A DNA stretch of 64,000 nucleotides from MFD01213-c1 sp963704405. GTDB taxonomy: Bacteria > Planctomycetota > Phycisphaerae > Tepidisphaerales > Tepidisphaeraceae. Below, piece after piece: positions 27,555-36,511 of the stretch. A program made the translations under genes and the position numbers. Positions within the stretch are counted from its first letter, which is position 1; the number at the start of each line of letters is the position of its first letter. The notes beneath the pieces are model-generated. The model did no database searches, was not told where the DNA came from, and was given only the letters and a program-made list of their open reading frames with translations. The DNA is taken from the NCBI GenBank assembly GCA_963704405.1, contig OY969903.1, positions 372,001 through 436,000 of the forward strand, in the 5' to 3' direction.

Positions 27555-29447
27555 GTGTTGTGGCGTATGATACAGCTTCGGATTCCACTTCCGTTTTCGC
27601 GCAAGAAGGCTTCGCAGCCAGGGAGTGACGCTGCGCAAGCGGACGAAGACGGGGAGGAGCCAAAGTACAAACCGATCGATTTTAAGATGATTCGGCGGCT
27701 GTTTGCCTGGCTCGGGCCATACAAGAAAATGTATGCGACGGGGATCAGCATTGGAATTGTCTCGACGCTGATTCAGATGACCGGGCCGCTGTTTATCCGG
27801 TACCTGGTGAACTACACAACAAGCTTTCTGCAGGGAGAGCTGGGGGACACGACGCAGTGGCAGGTGATTCGGCAGGCGGGGCTGGTGATCCTGTTCTGGA
27901 GCGCGATCACCGGCGTTTCGCTCATCATGGATCGCGTGCGCATTCTGATTATGACCAGCGCCGGTGAGCGCGTGCAGTTTGATCTGCGGCGGGCGATCTT
28001 TTCGCATCTGCAGCGATTGTCGATGAGTTATTACGACCGCATGAAACTCGGCCGCATCATCAGCAGGTGCACGAGCGATGTGAGCAGCCTGCGGGAAATT
28101 AATGTGTGGGGGATCGATGCAATCATCATCAACATGATGGCGCTGATCGTGGCGGCGATTGCGCTGGCGACGCGGACGAGCTGGCGGTTGTTTGCCGCCG
28201 TCTGCTGGCTGGGACCGATTCTTTATGTCGCCAATCGGATTTACCTGAAACGCGCGAGCGCCGGCTGGCAGATGCAGCGGGAAGGGTTCACGCGCGTCAG
28301 CACGAACCTGGCGGAGAACATCACTGGTGTGCGCGTCGTGACGGCGTTTAACCGGCAGACGCCGAACCTGGATGAATTCAATCGGCTGCAAACGATCAAT
28401 ACGAGCAACAACATCGCGGTGGCGCGGTTGAATGGGATTTATCAGCCGGCGCTGGGAGTGATCGGTTTTATCGGGAAGGTGATCATCCTGGCATATGGCG
28501 GATACCTGGTGGTGTCGCGCGTGTCGGCGATCACGGTAGGCGATGTGGTGGCGGCTTACCTGTATTGGGATTGGTTCATGAATCCAATCCTGCAACTGGG
28601 CGTCTGGTACAACAACTACATGCAGGCGATGGCCGGCGGGGAGCGGGTGCTCGATCTGCTGGACACCAAGCCGGATGTGCAGGACTTGGCGGATGCGATC
28701 CCGCTGCCGCGGATTGCGGGCGCGGTGAAATTTGAAGATGTCGTCTTCGGATACAACCCGGATCGGCCGGTGCTGCATGGGATTGATTTCGAAGCACGGC
28801 CGGGCCAGATGGTGGCGCTGGTTGGCGCGACGGGGAGCGGGAAGAGCAGCATCATTTCATTGATCGCGCGGTTCTATCAGCCGCAGCGCGGGCGGGTGCT
28901 GGTGGACGGGCAGGACATTCGCCGCGTGACGGCGGACAGCCTGCACAAGCAGATGGGGCTGGTGCTTCAGGTGAATTATCTGTTCACCGGATCGGTGATG
29001 GAGAACATCCGGTATGTGAAGCCGGACGCAACGGAGGCGGATGTGATCGCGGCGGCGAAGGCGATCGGCAGCCACGATGCCATCATGACGCTGAAGGACG
29101 GGTATCAAAGCGAAGTCGGCGAGCGCGGGGCGAACATGAGCCTGGGTCAGCGGCAGTTGATCTGCTTCACGCGGGCGTTCCTGGCCGATCCGCGAATCTT
29201 CATGCTGGATGAGGCGACGAGCGCGGTGGACACGGCGACGGAAATGCTGGTGCAGCGGTCACTGGAAAAACTGCTGGCCGGGCGGACGACGTTTGTCGTG
29301 GCGCATCGGCTCAGCACGATCATGGCGGCGGATATGATCCTGGTGGTTGATGCGGGGCGGATTATCGAGCGGGGGACGCACCGGGAACTGGTGGCGGCGG
29401 GCGGAAAATATGCTCATCTTTATGAGCAGTTTATTCAGAGTGCATAA
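27555..29447 (+). CDS. ABC exporter half-transporter 2 (heterodimer partner)
   Basis: A 630-residue permease-ATPase three bases after the first half-transporter. Walker A is LVGATGSGKSSIISLIARF, Walker B RIFMLDEATSAVD with the normal catalytic Glu, and the H-loop FVVAHRLSTI. The signature motif is degenerate, NMSLGQRQLICFTRA instead of LSGGQ. Because the Asp-substituted Walker B of half 1 and this poor signature meet in the same composite site, the pair matches asymmetric exporters such as TM287/288 or LmrCD, with one consensus and one degenerate ATP site. Drug or lipid export is likely; the substrate is unknown. GTG at 27555 or ATG at 27567. Confidence 0.9.
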   Translation: MLWRMIQLRIPLPFSRKKASQPGSDAAQADEDGEEPKYKPIDFKMIRRLFAWLGPYKKMYATGISIGIVSTLIQMTGPLFIRYLVNYTTSFLQGELGDTTQWQVIRQAGLVILFWSAITGVSLIMDRVRILIMTSAGERVQFDLRRAIFSHLQRLSMSYYDRMKLGRIISRCTSDVSSLREINVWGIDAIIINMMALIVAAIALATRTSWRLFAAVCWLGPILYVANRIYLKRASAGWQMQREGFTRVSTNLAENITGVRVVTAFNRQTPNLDEFNRLQTINTSNNIAVARLNGIYQPALGVIGFIGKVIILAYGGYLVVSRVSAITVGDVVAAYLYWDWFMNPILQLGVWYNNYMQAMAGGERVLDLLDTKPDVQDLADAIPLPRIAGAVKFEDVVFGYNPDRPVLHGIDFEARPGQMVALVGATGSGKSSIISLIARFYQPQRGRVLVDGQDIRRVTADSLHKQMGLVLQVNYLFTGSVMENIRYVKPDATEADVIAAAKAIGSHDAIMTLKDGYQSEVGERGANMSLGQRQLICFTRAFLADPRIFMLDEATSAVDTATEMLVQRSLEKLLAGRTTFVVAHRLSTIMAADMILVVDAGRIIERGTHRELVAAGGKYAHLYEQFIQSA

Positions 29448-29505
29448 TAACCCGCCCGTCATTCTGAAGCGCGGCTTGGCCTGCGATCAGGACGAAGCGG
29501 AAAAC

Positions 29506-32500
29506 CTACTTCTCTTTCCCATTCCCATTAAACACCTCATCCACAGTCGTCGTGAATGTGTGCAGCGATGCGGCTGAAACCTTCGGCTCCTGCACGGTTC
29601 CCCGAACCTGAATCTGGAAGAGTTCCTGTTTGGCGCCTTGCCAGAGGTCGTGGATGAAAGGGAGTTTGGGCATGTTGGGATTGTCGGTGCTGAAGTTCAT
29701 GCGGACTTTTTTGGTGCCGAAGTCGAGCCATCCGTCGCCGTTCATCACCATGCTGTCGGAGCGCATCTGGATTTGATCGAAGGTGACGCGCTTGCCTTCG
29801 ACGGCGTAGCGGGCGGTGCCTTCGCTGAAGGGGCTGGCGCTGGGGAGCGAGAGGTTGGTGACTTCGAAGAGGCCGAGAACGAGGGGGATCTGGTACATCT
29901 CTTTGCCGGCGACGAAGACATCACCGCGGCCGCGGCGGGTGTTGATGTCGGTCCATTCGCCTTCAAGGGCGAGGCTTGCGGAGAGTTGGCCGCGGATGTC
30001 CTGACCGAGGCCGGCGACGGTGCGGAGGTCGGCGTTTTTGAGGACGATGTCGAGGAGATAGTTGGCGGGATGGTCTTCGGGGAAGTTGAGGTTGACATTG
30101 CCGGCAAATTCACCGCCGGCAAGGGCGCCCTGAATCTGGCGGATATGGATGGAATCGGTGCCGGTGTCCATAACGAGTTCGGCCTTGAGATCCTGGACGG
30201 GACGGGAGGCGAGGTTGAGCGTGTCGATCGCAAGGTTGCCATGAAGTTCACTGAGCTGACCGGCGCGGATGGCGGCATTGAAGGACATGCCGCCGGTGAC
30301 GTGATCGAGCGGGACGCCGGCATCCAGGGATGCAGCGCTCGTAGTGAGAACGCCGGCGAGATCGATGTCGGCGGGGGTAGCGGCGGCAACGGTCGGCGAC
30401 GCGTCCTGGACCGGCGCGAGGGCGGCCGCGTCGGCAGGAGGGGCGCCGTGGTACTGGAATTTATTGAGGTCGAGCGTGAGGTTGCCGGCGAGATGGAGAT
30501 TATCCATTACCTGTTTGACGCCGGGGGGAAGGCAATGGGCGAGATCGGAATCGACCGGCACATTGCGGGCAAGGACTTTCAAGTCCCAGTTGGTTTGGTC
30601 GCCGGCGGAGCCGGTGCCGGAGACAGTGAGGGTGGCGTTGCCGTGCTTGCCGGAGATGTTGGTGAGGATAATGCCGGAAGGTGTGACGGTGACGCTGCCG
30701 CCGCATTGGTCGAGGCGATACGGGACTGCTTTGGGCATGACGCTGAGATCACGGGGCTGGAGGGTGAGGGAGTAATCGGCGGCGGGTTGGGTGGCGGGCA
30801 ATCCTGGTGCGACGGCGGAGGCCGTTATGGGGGCGGTGGTGGGCGGCGAGGTGGATGATGTTGCGTTGTTGGGGGTTGTGCTGTTGAGAATGGAAAGGTG
30901 AGCGCCGCTGTAGGTGAAATTGGCGTCGATCAGACCGACGGGATTAATGGCGTCCCAAACATCTCGGGCGGCCTGGGGGAGCAGTTTGTAGAGCGAAGGA
31001 TCGAGCGAAAGTTTCGTTGCGCCGCCGGCGAAGGTGACATGCGGCTGGTCGGCGGAATAGTTCATCGTGCCACTGGCAAAGAGATCGGAATCGCCGCGGC
31101 GGCCGCGGAGGCTGCGGATATCGAGAGTGTCCTGGGTGATCTGAAGCTGTGCCGTGAGATTGCTGATGACGAATTCTTTTCCGAGGGGGACGGCGGAGCC
31201 ATCGTGCAGCCGAACACCAAAGTCGTAAGCGAGAGGCCCAGGGGATGCGATGCCGGCGGCGGACGTTTTATCCCTGGCGGCAAAGACGCGGCCGACCGCA
31301 TCGATCGATCCGCTGAGGCCGGCTTTTCGGAGCCAGTCTTGTTTGTCGGCAGGGAGCGCGCTGATCAGGTCTTCGTCAAAGGGAACATCTTTAGCGGTGA
31401 TGCTGAGTTCCGGTGTGACAGCGGCCCCGGGAGGGGCAAGGTCGCCGGTAGGCCATGTGACGCGGCCGTTGGCGCTCATAAGAGCTGAGCCGCGATGCAT
31501 CTGAACGTTGACGACATCGACAGACCCATCACGGACTTTCAATGTGCCTGTGAGGTGCTGAAGCGGATAGGGGAAAGCGGCGAGCTTGCCGCTGCCGTCG
31601 TCGAAGGTAATGTCGGTGTTAACGGTCGGCTTGGTTTCCGGGCCGATGGGCATGATGACGTCGCAGACGAACTTCCCATGAAATTGGGGGAAGCCGCTGT
31701 AGGTATTGTGAGAAGGCGATGGAGCGATACCCCCGGCAAGTGATTCTGGTCCCTTCTCTCGGTATTTCGAGAGAGGGTTAGGGTGGTTTTGTTTTTCGAT
31801 CGCGATCTGGTGTTGGAAATCATTCTCGCCCGGAGTACCGGGAGAGACGGAGGTTAGGTTAGGGGAAGAGAGGGGTGAATTAGCGGGGCCGACGAGAATT
31901 TTGAGGGCGTCGCGGACTTCCTGGGGGAAGGCATCATAGAGGGCGGGTTCGCTGTAGACGCTGTCGGCTTCGGCGCGGATGTTGCAGCCGACGGTGTTGT
32001 CAAATGGGCCGACCCAGCCGCTGATGGTGATGAAGGAGGTTTCGTTGGCGCCGCCTGCGAGGCCGCGACCGCGGACGTTTTGAATTTCCATTCGTTCGAA
32101 GCCGCTGTCGGCTTCGCGGCCGAAGATGAGGGTGCCGGTGGCGCCGCGAATGGGATAGGGGAAATAGCGGCAGGCGAATTCGGCGTCGAGGACTTTGAGT
32201 TCACCGCTGACTTCAGGGCGTCCACCGCGTTCCTTGCGATCGACTTCCATCCAGAGGGTGCAGACGCCGTGGGGGTTGAGGAGATTGTAGATTTCGCGGG
32301 CGTCATTCGGAAGCGAGGCGACATAGCGCAGGTTGGCGGGGATGGTGACGACTTTGCCCGGCGGAGATTCGAGGTGGACGTGGACGGTGGCGTCGGGGGT
32401 GTAGCCGTCGATTTTCCCGCTGATGGTGAGCGTATTGCGGTCCATGGAGCAGGAGACTTTGTCGAAGGTGATGCCGTCGTCGTCAAAGGCGAAGATGCCG

Positions 32501-33582
32501 CTGACGTCTTCAACGGCGATCATGGGAGGCGTGGAAATGGATTCGAGCTCGGTGGCGCCGTTGATGAGATCGAAGCCGAGACGGCGCATCAGTTCGATGC
32601 AGTCATGCTTGCGATCGAGGCGATGAGAGACTTCGTCGCTGGCCATTTCCTGCGGGCGGACTGCGAGGTGGACATGATCGAGCTGAGTTTCGAGATGGAA
32701 CGTTGCGCGGCGGCCTCGGGTGGCAGGCGTGTAGCGGAAATCGGGGATGTTGAGCGCGCCTTCGAGCTGATGGGCGAGCCACCAGTCGCGGACCTCGCTG
32801 GGGAGCATGGCTTCAATGTCGCGGCCGAAGCGGAAATTGGTGAGTGCGGCGATGACCTTGCCGTCGGCAAGCTGCACGCGGCCGGAAACAACCGGGCCAA
32901 CGCCTTCGACGGCGCCGCGGCTCTGCAATTCGAATGAATAGTGCGAGCGATCGTAGGAAGGGGAGAGGCGGCCTTCGATAGCCATGGAACCGCGCGAGGT
33001 GAATTTGCCGCCGCGGATTTCGCTGTATTCGATGCGGGCGTTGCGGAGGACGATTTCGGGGAGCGGGACTGCGGGGGCCTCTTCGCCGGGGCGGGTGCTG
33101 GTGGGGCTTTCGGTTGGGTGAATGAGGCGCTGATAGTTCCAGCGGGAGGCGTCGACGTCTTCAACCAGATGGACGTGGGGGCCGGTTGCAATGATGCGGG
33201 TGGCGTGCAATTTTCCGGTGAAGAGCGAGGCGGGGTCATACTGGATATCGAAAGCATCGGCGACAAAGAGCGTGGCGTCGGGACCGGTTGTTTCAGGCAG
33301 CTTGACGATGACGCGGGAAAGCTTGAGGCCTTCGAAGATGGAGAGCGAAGCGTCGCCGACGGAGACCTGACCGCCGGTGAGGTCGGAGAGGTAGGACTCG
33401 GCCATGCCGCGGATACGGGCGGGGTCGGTGATCCACCAATAACCGGTGATGGCTGCTGTGAGGAGGGCAAGCAGGACGATCATGGTCCAGCGGCGGCCGC
33501 GGCCGCAGCGCGGGCGAAAGGGATGGCCCGGCTGCCAGAGGCGGTCAAAGGGTCGGTCGGGGGTGGTCAGGGTGGAAGGCAT
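29506..33582 (-). CDS. Giant AsmA/TamB-like inner-membrane protein
   Basis: A 1358-residue protein with one N-terminal membrane helix (WTMIVLLALLTAAITGYWWI) and a very long periplasmic part made of beta-rich repeats: recurring blocks such as VSGRVQLADGKVIAALTNFR, LTISGKIDGYTPDATVHVHL and FAGNVNLNFPEDHPANYLL. This is the layout of AsmA-like/TamB bridge proteins, which carry lipids between membranes. The C-terminus ends GDGWLDFGTKKVRMNFSTDN-type repeats. A Pro/Asn/Glu-rich stretch near residues 570-615 is encoded by a palindromic repeat (31751-31877) inserted without breaking the frame. Complete and unbroken otherwise; convergent with the ABC exporter genes. Confidence 0.8.
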   Translation of the reverse strand: MPSTLTTPDRPFDRLWQPGHPFRPRCGRGRRWTMIVLLALLTAAITGYWWITDPARIRGMAESYLSDLTGGQVSVGDASLSIFEGLKLSRVIVKLPETTGPDATLFVADAFDIQYDPASLFTGKLHATRIIATGPHVHLVEDVDASRWNYQRLIHPTESPTSTRPGEEAPAVPLPEIVLRNARIEYSEIRGGKFTSRGSMAIEGRLSPSYDRSHYSFELQSRGAVEGVGPVVSGRVQLADGKVIAALTNFRFGRDIEAMLPSEVRDWWLAHQLEGALNIPDFRYTPATRGRRATFHLETQLDHVHLAVRPQEMASDEVSHRLDRKHDCIELMRRLGFDLINGATELESISTPPMIAVEDVSGIFAFDDDGITFDKVSCSMDRNTLTISGKIDGYTPDATVHVHLESPPGKVVTIPANLRYVASLPNDAREIYNLLNPHGVCTLWMEVDRKERGGRPEVSGELKVLDAEFACRYFPYPIRGATGTLIFGREADSGFERMEIQNVRGRGLAGGANETSFITISGWVGPFDNTVGCNIRAEADSVYSEPALYDAFPQEVRDALKILVGPANSPLSSPNLTSVSPGTPGENDFQHQIAIEKQNHPNPLSKYREKGPESLAGGIAPSPSHNTYSGFPQFHGKFVCDVIMPIGPETKPTVNTDITFDDGSGKLAAFPYPLQHLTGTLKVRDGSVDVVNVQMHRGSALMSANGRVTWPTGDLAPPGAAVTPELSITAKDVPFDEDLISALPADKQDWLRKAGLSGSIDAVGRVFAARDKTSAAGIASPGPLAYDFGVRLHDGSAVPLGKEFVISNLTAQLQITQDTLDIRSLRGRRGDSDLFASGTMNYSADQPHVTFAGGATKLSLDPSLYKLLPQAARDVWDAINPVGLIDANFTYSGAHLSILNSTTPNNATSSTSPPTTAPITASAVAPGLPATQPAADYSLTLQPRDLSVMPKAVPYRLDQCGGSVTVTPSGIILTNISGKHGNATLTVSGTGSAGDQTNWDLKVLARNVPVDSDLAHCLPPGVKQVMDNLHLAGNLTLDLNKFQYHGAPPADAAALAPVQDASPTVAAATPADIDLAGVLTTSAASLDAGVPLDHVTGGMSFNAAIRAGQLSELHGNLAIDTLNLASRPVQDLKAELVMDTGTDSIHIRQIQGALAGGEFAGNVNLNFPEDHPANYLLDIVLKNADLRTVAGLGQDIRGQLSASLALEGEWTDINTRRGRGDVFVAGKEMYQIPLVLGLFEVTNLSLPSASPFSEGTARYAVEGKRVTFDQIQMRSDSMVMNGDGWLDFGTKKVRMNFSTDNPNMPKLPFIHDLWQGAKQELFQIQVRGTVQEPKVSAASLHTFTTTVDEVFNGNGKEK
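31751..31877. repeat. CCGGTATTCCGG-type palindromic element in the AsmA-like gene
   Basis: A left hairpin (TCTCGGTATTTCGAGAGA) followed by GGTTAGGGTGG and a right hairpin (GCCCGGAGTACCGGGAGAG) followed by GTTAGGTTAGGGG. The same design, with paired CTCC-CGGTA-N-CCGGGAG hairpins and an adjacent GGTTAGGG, recurs at 37843-37955 and 58841-58980 between genes. Here the unit is read through by the AsmA-like gene. Confidence 0.6.
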
Positions 33583-33599
33583 TCAGCGTATTCACTGCG

Positions 33600-33690
33600 G
33601 AGTGTATTCACTACCAAGACACAGAGGACACGGAGAAGTTTTAACCACGGATGCACACCGATTCACAGAGATCATGGGTCAGGGGGTTGT
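33600..33690. repeat. CACGGAG-type intergenic repeat
   Basis: Holds ATTCACTACCAAGACACAGA then GGACACGGAGAAG and a related ACCACGGATGCACACC unit, close to the unit at 49704-49788. It lies between the AsmA-like gene and the 3' end of the GT39-like gene. Repeats of this kind are widespread in planctomycete and verrucomicrobial genomes. Confidence 0.4.
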
Positions 33691-34926
33691 GTGAATCGTT
33701 GTCATCTGTGGTTGAACATTTCTTCGTGCGCGCCAGCGATTTGTGATCGCAATAGCGCCCGCGGCGGCTATCGCGGCGAGTTCAGGTTCTACCGGGATTC
33801 GGTAGCGGAGCGAGCCTACTGACAGCGCGTGGACGAACGTAAAATAGATCGCCGGTATCAGGAGCAGGACTTTGGCTGGTCTGCTCAGTTCTCGCGAAAA
33901 CAGGCCAACGAGCACCAGGACATCCAGCGGGATTGCATAAAGTTCGCTGATAAGCGTGTACGCCGGGCGGGCGTATTCATCGCTTAACGGGCGCGGGCTC
34001 CAGGTGCGGGCGATTTTATTTAAGGTCAGGAGCGGCAGCTTGGCCTTGTTGTCAGCCGCCCATTGCCTGGCGGCTTGTTCGAGGCGCTGCGAGCGCTCTG
34101 TTTCATTTATCGACCGGAGATCGGACATTTGTAACAGAAATCGCTGGTCGCTCGCGCCGGTTGCGCCGGGGTGAAAACCATCATAAAGCGTGATGCCGGC
34201 GTTAGTCGTGGTCCAGATCCAGGTGTTTAAGACGCGCTGATTGCGGAATGCCCAGGGAAGCAGTCCGATAAAGATGATGCCCGACACAAACACGGCGACT
34301 GCAATGCCCTTGCGGATCGCCGACTGCAATGGATACGGCTGGGAAGGGCGACGGTTCACAAGCATCGCCGCGGCTGCGAGCAAGGGGGCGAGAAGAATCG
34401 CCGAAGGGCGAACATAAACGGCAAATAGCAATAATGCGCCCGCGGCGATCAACCGCCGGCGGACCAGCAGCAACGTGCACCATGCGAGACAGGCAGTGAA
34501 AAGGGTTTCGGAGAGGATCAGGCCGCAGAAGTAAATCAGAAAGGGGTTAACAGCAGTGGCGAAGGCGGCGAGGAAGGCGAGTTTTTCGTTGCCCGACAGT
34601 TGCCGGGCGAGCAGAAAGATCGCGAAGATGGTGCCGGTGTCGATGATGGATTGGGCGAGCCGCGTAATCAGCGGCGAACCACCGCAGAGGGCAATGAAAA
34701 TGGGATAGCCGGGGGTGCGATACGCATAGACCGGCTGGTTGAAACGGAGGTCGATGAAGCCGAGGGTGTGGGATTGGAGAAGGCTGCGGGCGAGCGAGAG
34801 GTATTCACGCTGGTCGGGGAGGCTGTCGATGGCGGCATCGGTGGAGGGTTGGGCAAGGGCCCAGGTGAGGCGGATGGCCAGGGAGATCAGGATAAGCGAG
34901 AGGATGGCGCGGCGGGGATTGAACAT
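33679..34926 (-). CDS. Multispanning GT39-like glycosyltransferase or mannosyltransferase-fold protein
   Basis: A 415-residue protein with about nine membrane helices. The first periplasmic loop has PDQREYLSLARSLLQSHT and YAYRTPGYPIFIAL, resembling the acidic active-site loop of dolichyl-phosphate mannosyltransferase-like (GT39/PMT_2) enzymes, which move sugars from polyprenyl phosphate onto periplasmic acceptors. Other helices: FLAAFATAVNPFLIYFCGLI and ILLAPLLAAAAMLV. It is the next gene upstream-oriented on the same strand as the AsmA-like gene, though about 100 repeat-like bases separate them. Acceptor unknown. Confidence 0.7.
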   Translation of the reverse strand: MFNPRRAILSLILISLAIRLTWALAQPSTDAAIDSLPDQREYLSLARSLLQSHTLGFIDLRFNQPVYAYRTPGYPIFIALCGGSPLITRLAQSIIDTGTIFAIFLLARQLSGNEKLAFLAAFATAVNPFLIYFCGLILSETLFTACLAWCTLLLVRRRLIAAGALLLFAVYVRPSAILLAPLLAAAAMLVNRRPSQPYPLQSAIRKGIAVAVFVSGIIFIGLLPWAFRNQRVLNTWIWTTTNAGITLYDGFHPGATGASDQRFLLQMSDLRSINETERSQRLEQAARQWAADNKAKLPLLTLNKIARTWSPRPLSDEYARPAYTLISELYAIPLDVLVLVGLFSRELSRPAKVLLLIPAIYFTFVHALSVGSLRYRIPVEPELAAIAAAGAIAITNRWRARRNVQPQMTTIHTTP

Positions 34927-35083
34927 TTTGATGATGGGCAGGGTACCACGGAGGGGTGAGGGTGTCTCAGGAAGGGTGCTTTAACCCATAATCGCCATCC
35001 CGCTCATCATTCATGACCTGAAAACACCTGAGATCCTTCCACAAATGGACCGCCTCGGGCCTGCCCGATAGAATCGTGAATCT

Positions 35084-36511
35084 GTGGCACATGCTTATCC
35101 TTTGATGTTGGATCTGGTGGATCGCCTGGTGGTGGTTGTGGGTGGGGGTTCTGTAGCTGCTCGAAAGGTGAGGGGAATTCTGGCGGCCGGTGGGAATCGG
35201 GTACGGGTGGTGGCGCCGGTGATTGGGGAAATGCCGGCGGTGGTGGAGCGGGTGGTTAAGGCTTATGAGGCGAGGGATTTATCGGGAGCGGGGCTGGTTT
35301 TTGCGGCGACGGATTCCGCGGCGGTGAATGATGCGGTGGTTCGGGATGCAAAGGGGATGGGCGTGCTGGTCAGCCGGGCGGATGCGAGTGAAGATGAGGG
35401 AGGGGATTTTGTGACGCCGGCGCGGTTTGCCGAGGGGCCGGTGATCGTTGCGGTTTCGGGGGGGAGCCCGGCGCTGTCGGTTTTGATCCGGGATAATCTT
35501 GTGCGGCAATTTAATCCGGCGTGGGCGCGATTGGCCGAGGCGATGGCGGCGCTGCGGCCGGAGATTGTTCATTCTTCATTAGACATCGAAACCCGGCGGG
35601 CGCTGTTTCGCGAGCTGGCGAGCGAACATGCGATTGAGGTGCTGCTGCTGAGCGGCATCGACGGGCTTCGCGCGTGGATCGGTAAACGCTATCCGGCGCA
35701 CTCCATGCCTAGCACCGGTCAAATTTCGCTGCTGATTGCCGCCGTTGCGTTCTTTATGGTGGCGGCGGGGCTTTCTTTTTTGCGGCTGTGGAAACCGACC
35801 AATGTCATGCGGCTGGCGGCGAAGTCCTGTTTGTATTTCGGCATTCTCGGCGCGGGGGCGGTGCTGACCTGGCATTGCGTGAGCCGCGGAGGATGGATGC
35901 CGATTGGGGATAATTTTGATGCGCTGCTCTGGCTGGCGATTCTGCTGGCACTGTTTGTGGCGTACGTGCAGCGAACGCGTCCGCTGGCGGCGCTCGATTG
36001 GTTTGTGCTGCCGGTGGTAGTGCTGCTGCTGATCTGTGCGGCGGTATTCGGGCGGACGGAATTTCATCGATATGTCGGGCGCACCTGGGCAAGCGTGCAT
36101 CGCGTGACCAGCTATGCCGGCGCTGTCGCCTTCGCAGTGGCGGCGGCGAGCGGTGCGATGTATGTCCTGGCAAGCGCGAGACTGCGGCGAAAACAGCCGG
36201 TGGGGAGCTACCTGGGATCGCTGGAGCGGCTGGAACACCTGACGATGACGGCGGTGACGCTGGGGTTTGCCCTGCTGACGGTCGGAATCATCACAGGAAT
36301 TGTGCAGTTGATCGGGCGCGATAAAGGCACGCCGACGACGAAGGTAGCGCTGACGGCCTGCGTGTGGATCGTGTATGCGATCGTGCTGCATGCGCCGATC
36401 AATCCGGTATTTCGTGGGCGGCGGGCGGCGGTGCTGAGCGTGGTGGGGTTTGTGTTGATGGTCGGCGCATTGGTCGCCGCCCAGTTTCTTCCCGGGGGAG
36501 GCGGCCACTGA
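35084..36511 (+). CDS. Fused precorrin-2 dehydrogenase-like (SirC/CysG-N) and HemX/CcsA-like protein
   Basis: Residues 1-200 are a SirC/Met8-type NAD-dependent precorrin-2 dehydrogenase: LVDRLVVVVGGGSVAARKV Rossmann motif, VFAATDSAAVN and EGGDFVTPARF. From about residue 207 (MPSTGQISLLIAAVAFFMVA) it is an eight-helix CcsA/HemX cytochrome c assembly protein with the conserved haem-handling region SVHRVTSYAGAVAFAVAAAS. In many bacteria these are separate neighbours of hemA. The junction contains an ATG at 35706 followed eight bases later by an out-of-frame TAG, so the fusion might be an artefact of an indel. GTG start. TGA overlaps the hemA ATG (TGATG). Confidence 0.8.
   Translation: MAHAYPLMLDLVDRLVVVVGGGSVAARKVRGILAAGGNRVRVVAPVIGEMPAVVERVVKAYEARDLSGAGLVFAATDSAAVNDAVVRDAKGMGVLVSRADASEDEGGDFVTPARFAEGPVIVAVSGGSPALSVLIRDNLVRQFNPAWARLAEAMAALRPEIVHSSLDIETRRALFRELASEHAIEVLLLSGIDGLRAWIGKRYPAHSMPSTGQISLLIAAVAFFMVAAGLSFLRLWKPTNVMRLAAKSCLYFGILGAGAVLTWHCVSRGGWMPIGDNFDALLWLAILLALFVAYVQRTRPLAALDWFVLPVVVLLLICAAVFGRTEFHRYVGRTWASVHRVTSYAGAVAFAVAAASGAMYVLASARLRRKQPVGSYLGSLERLEHLTMTAVTLGFALLTVGIITGIVQLIGRDKGTPTTKVALTACVWIVYAIVLHAPINPVFRGRRAAVLSVVGFVLMVGALVAAQFLPGGGGH

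Noticed and set aside
29638..30858. Long open frames antisense to the AsmA-like gene
   Set aside because: They are Gly/Val/Glu-rich mirror frames with no domains; the sense protein is continuous over 1358 residues.
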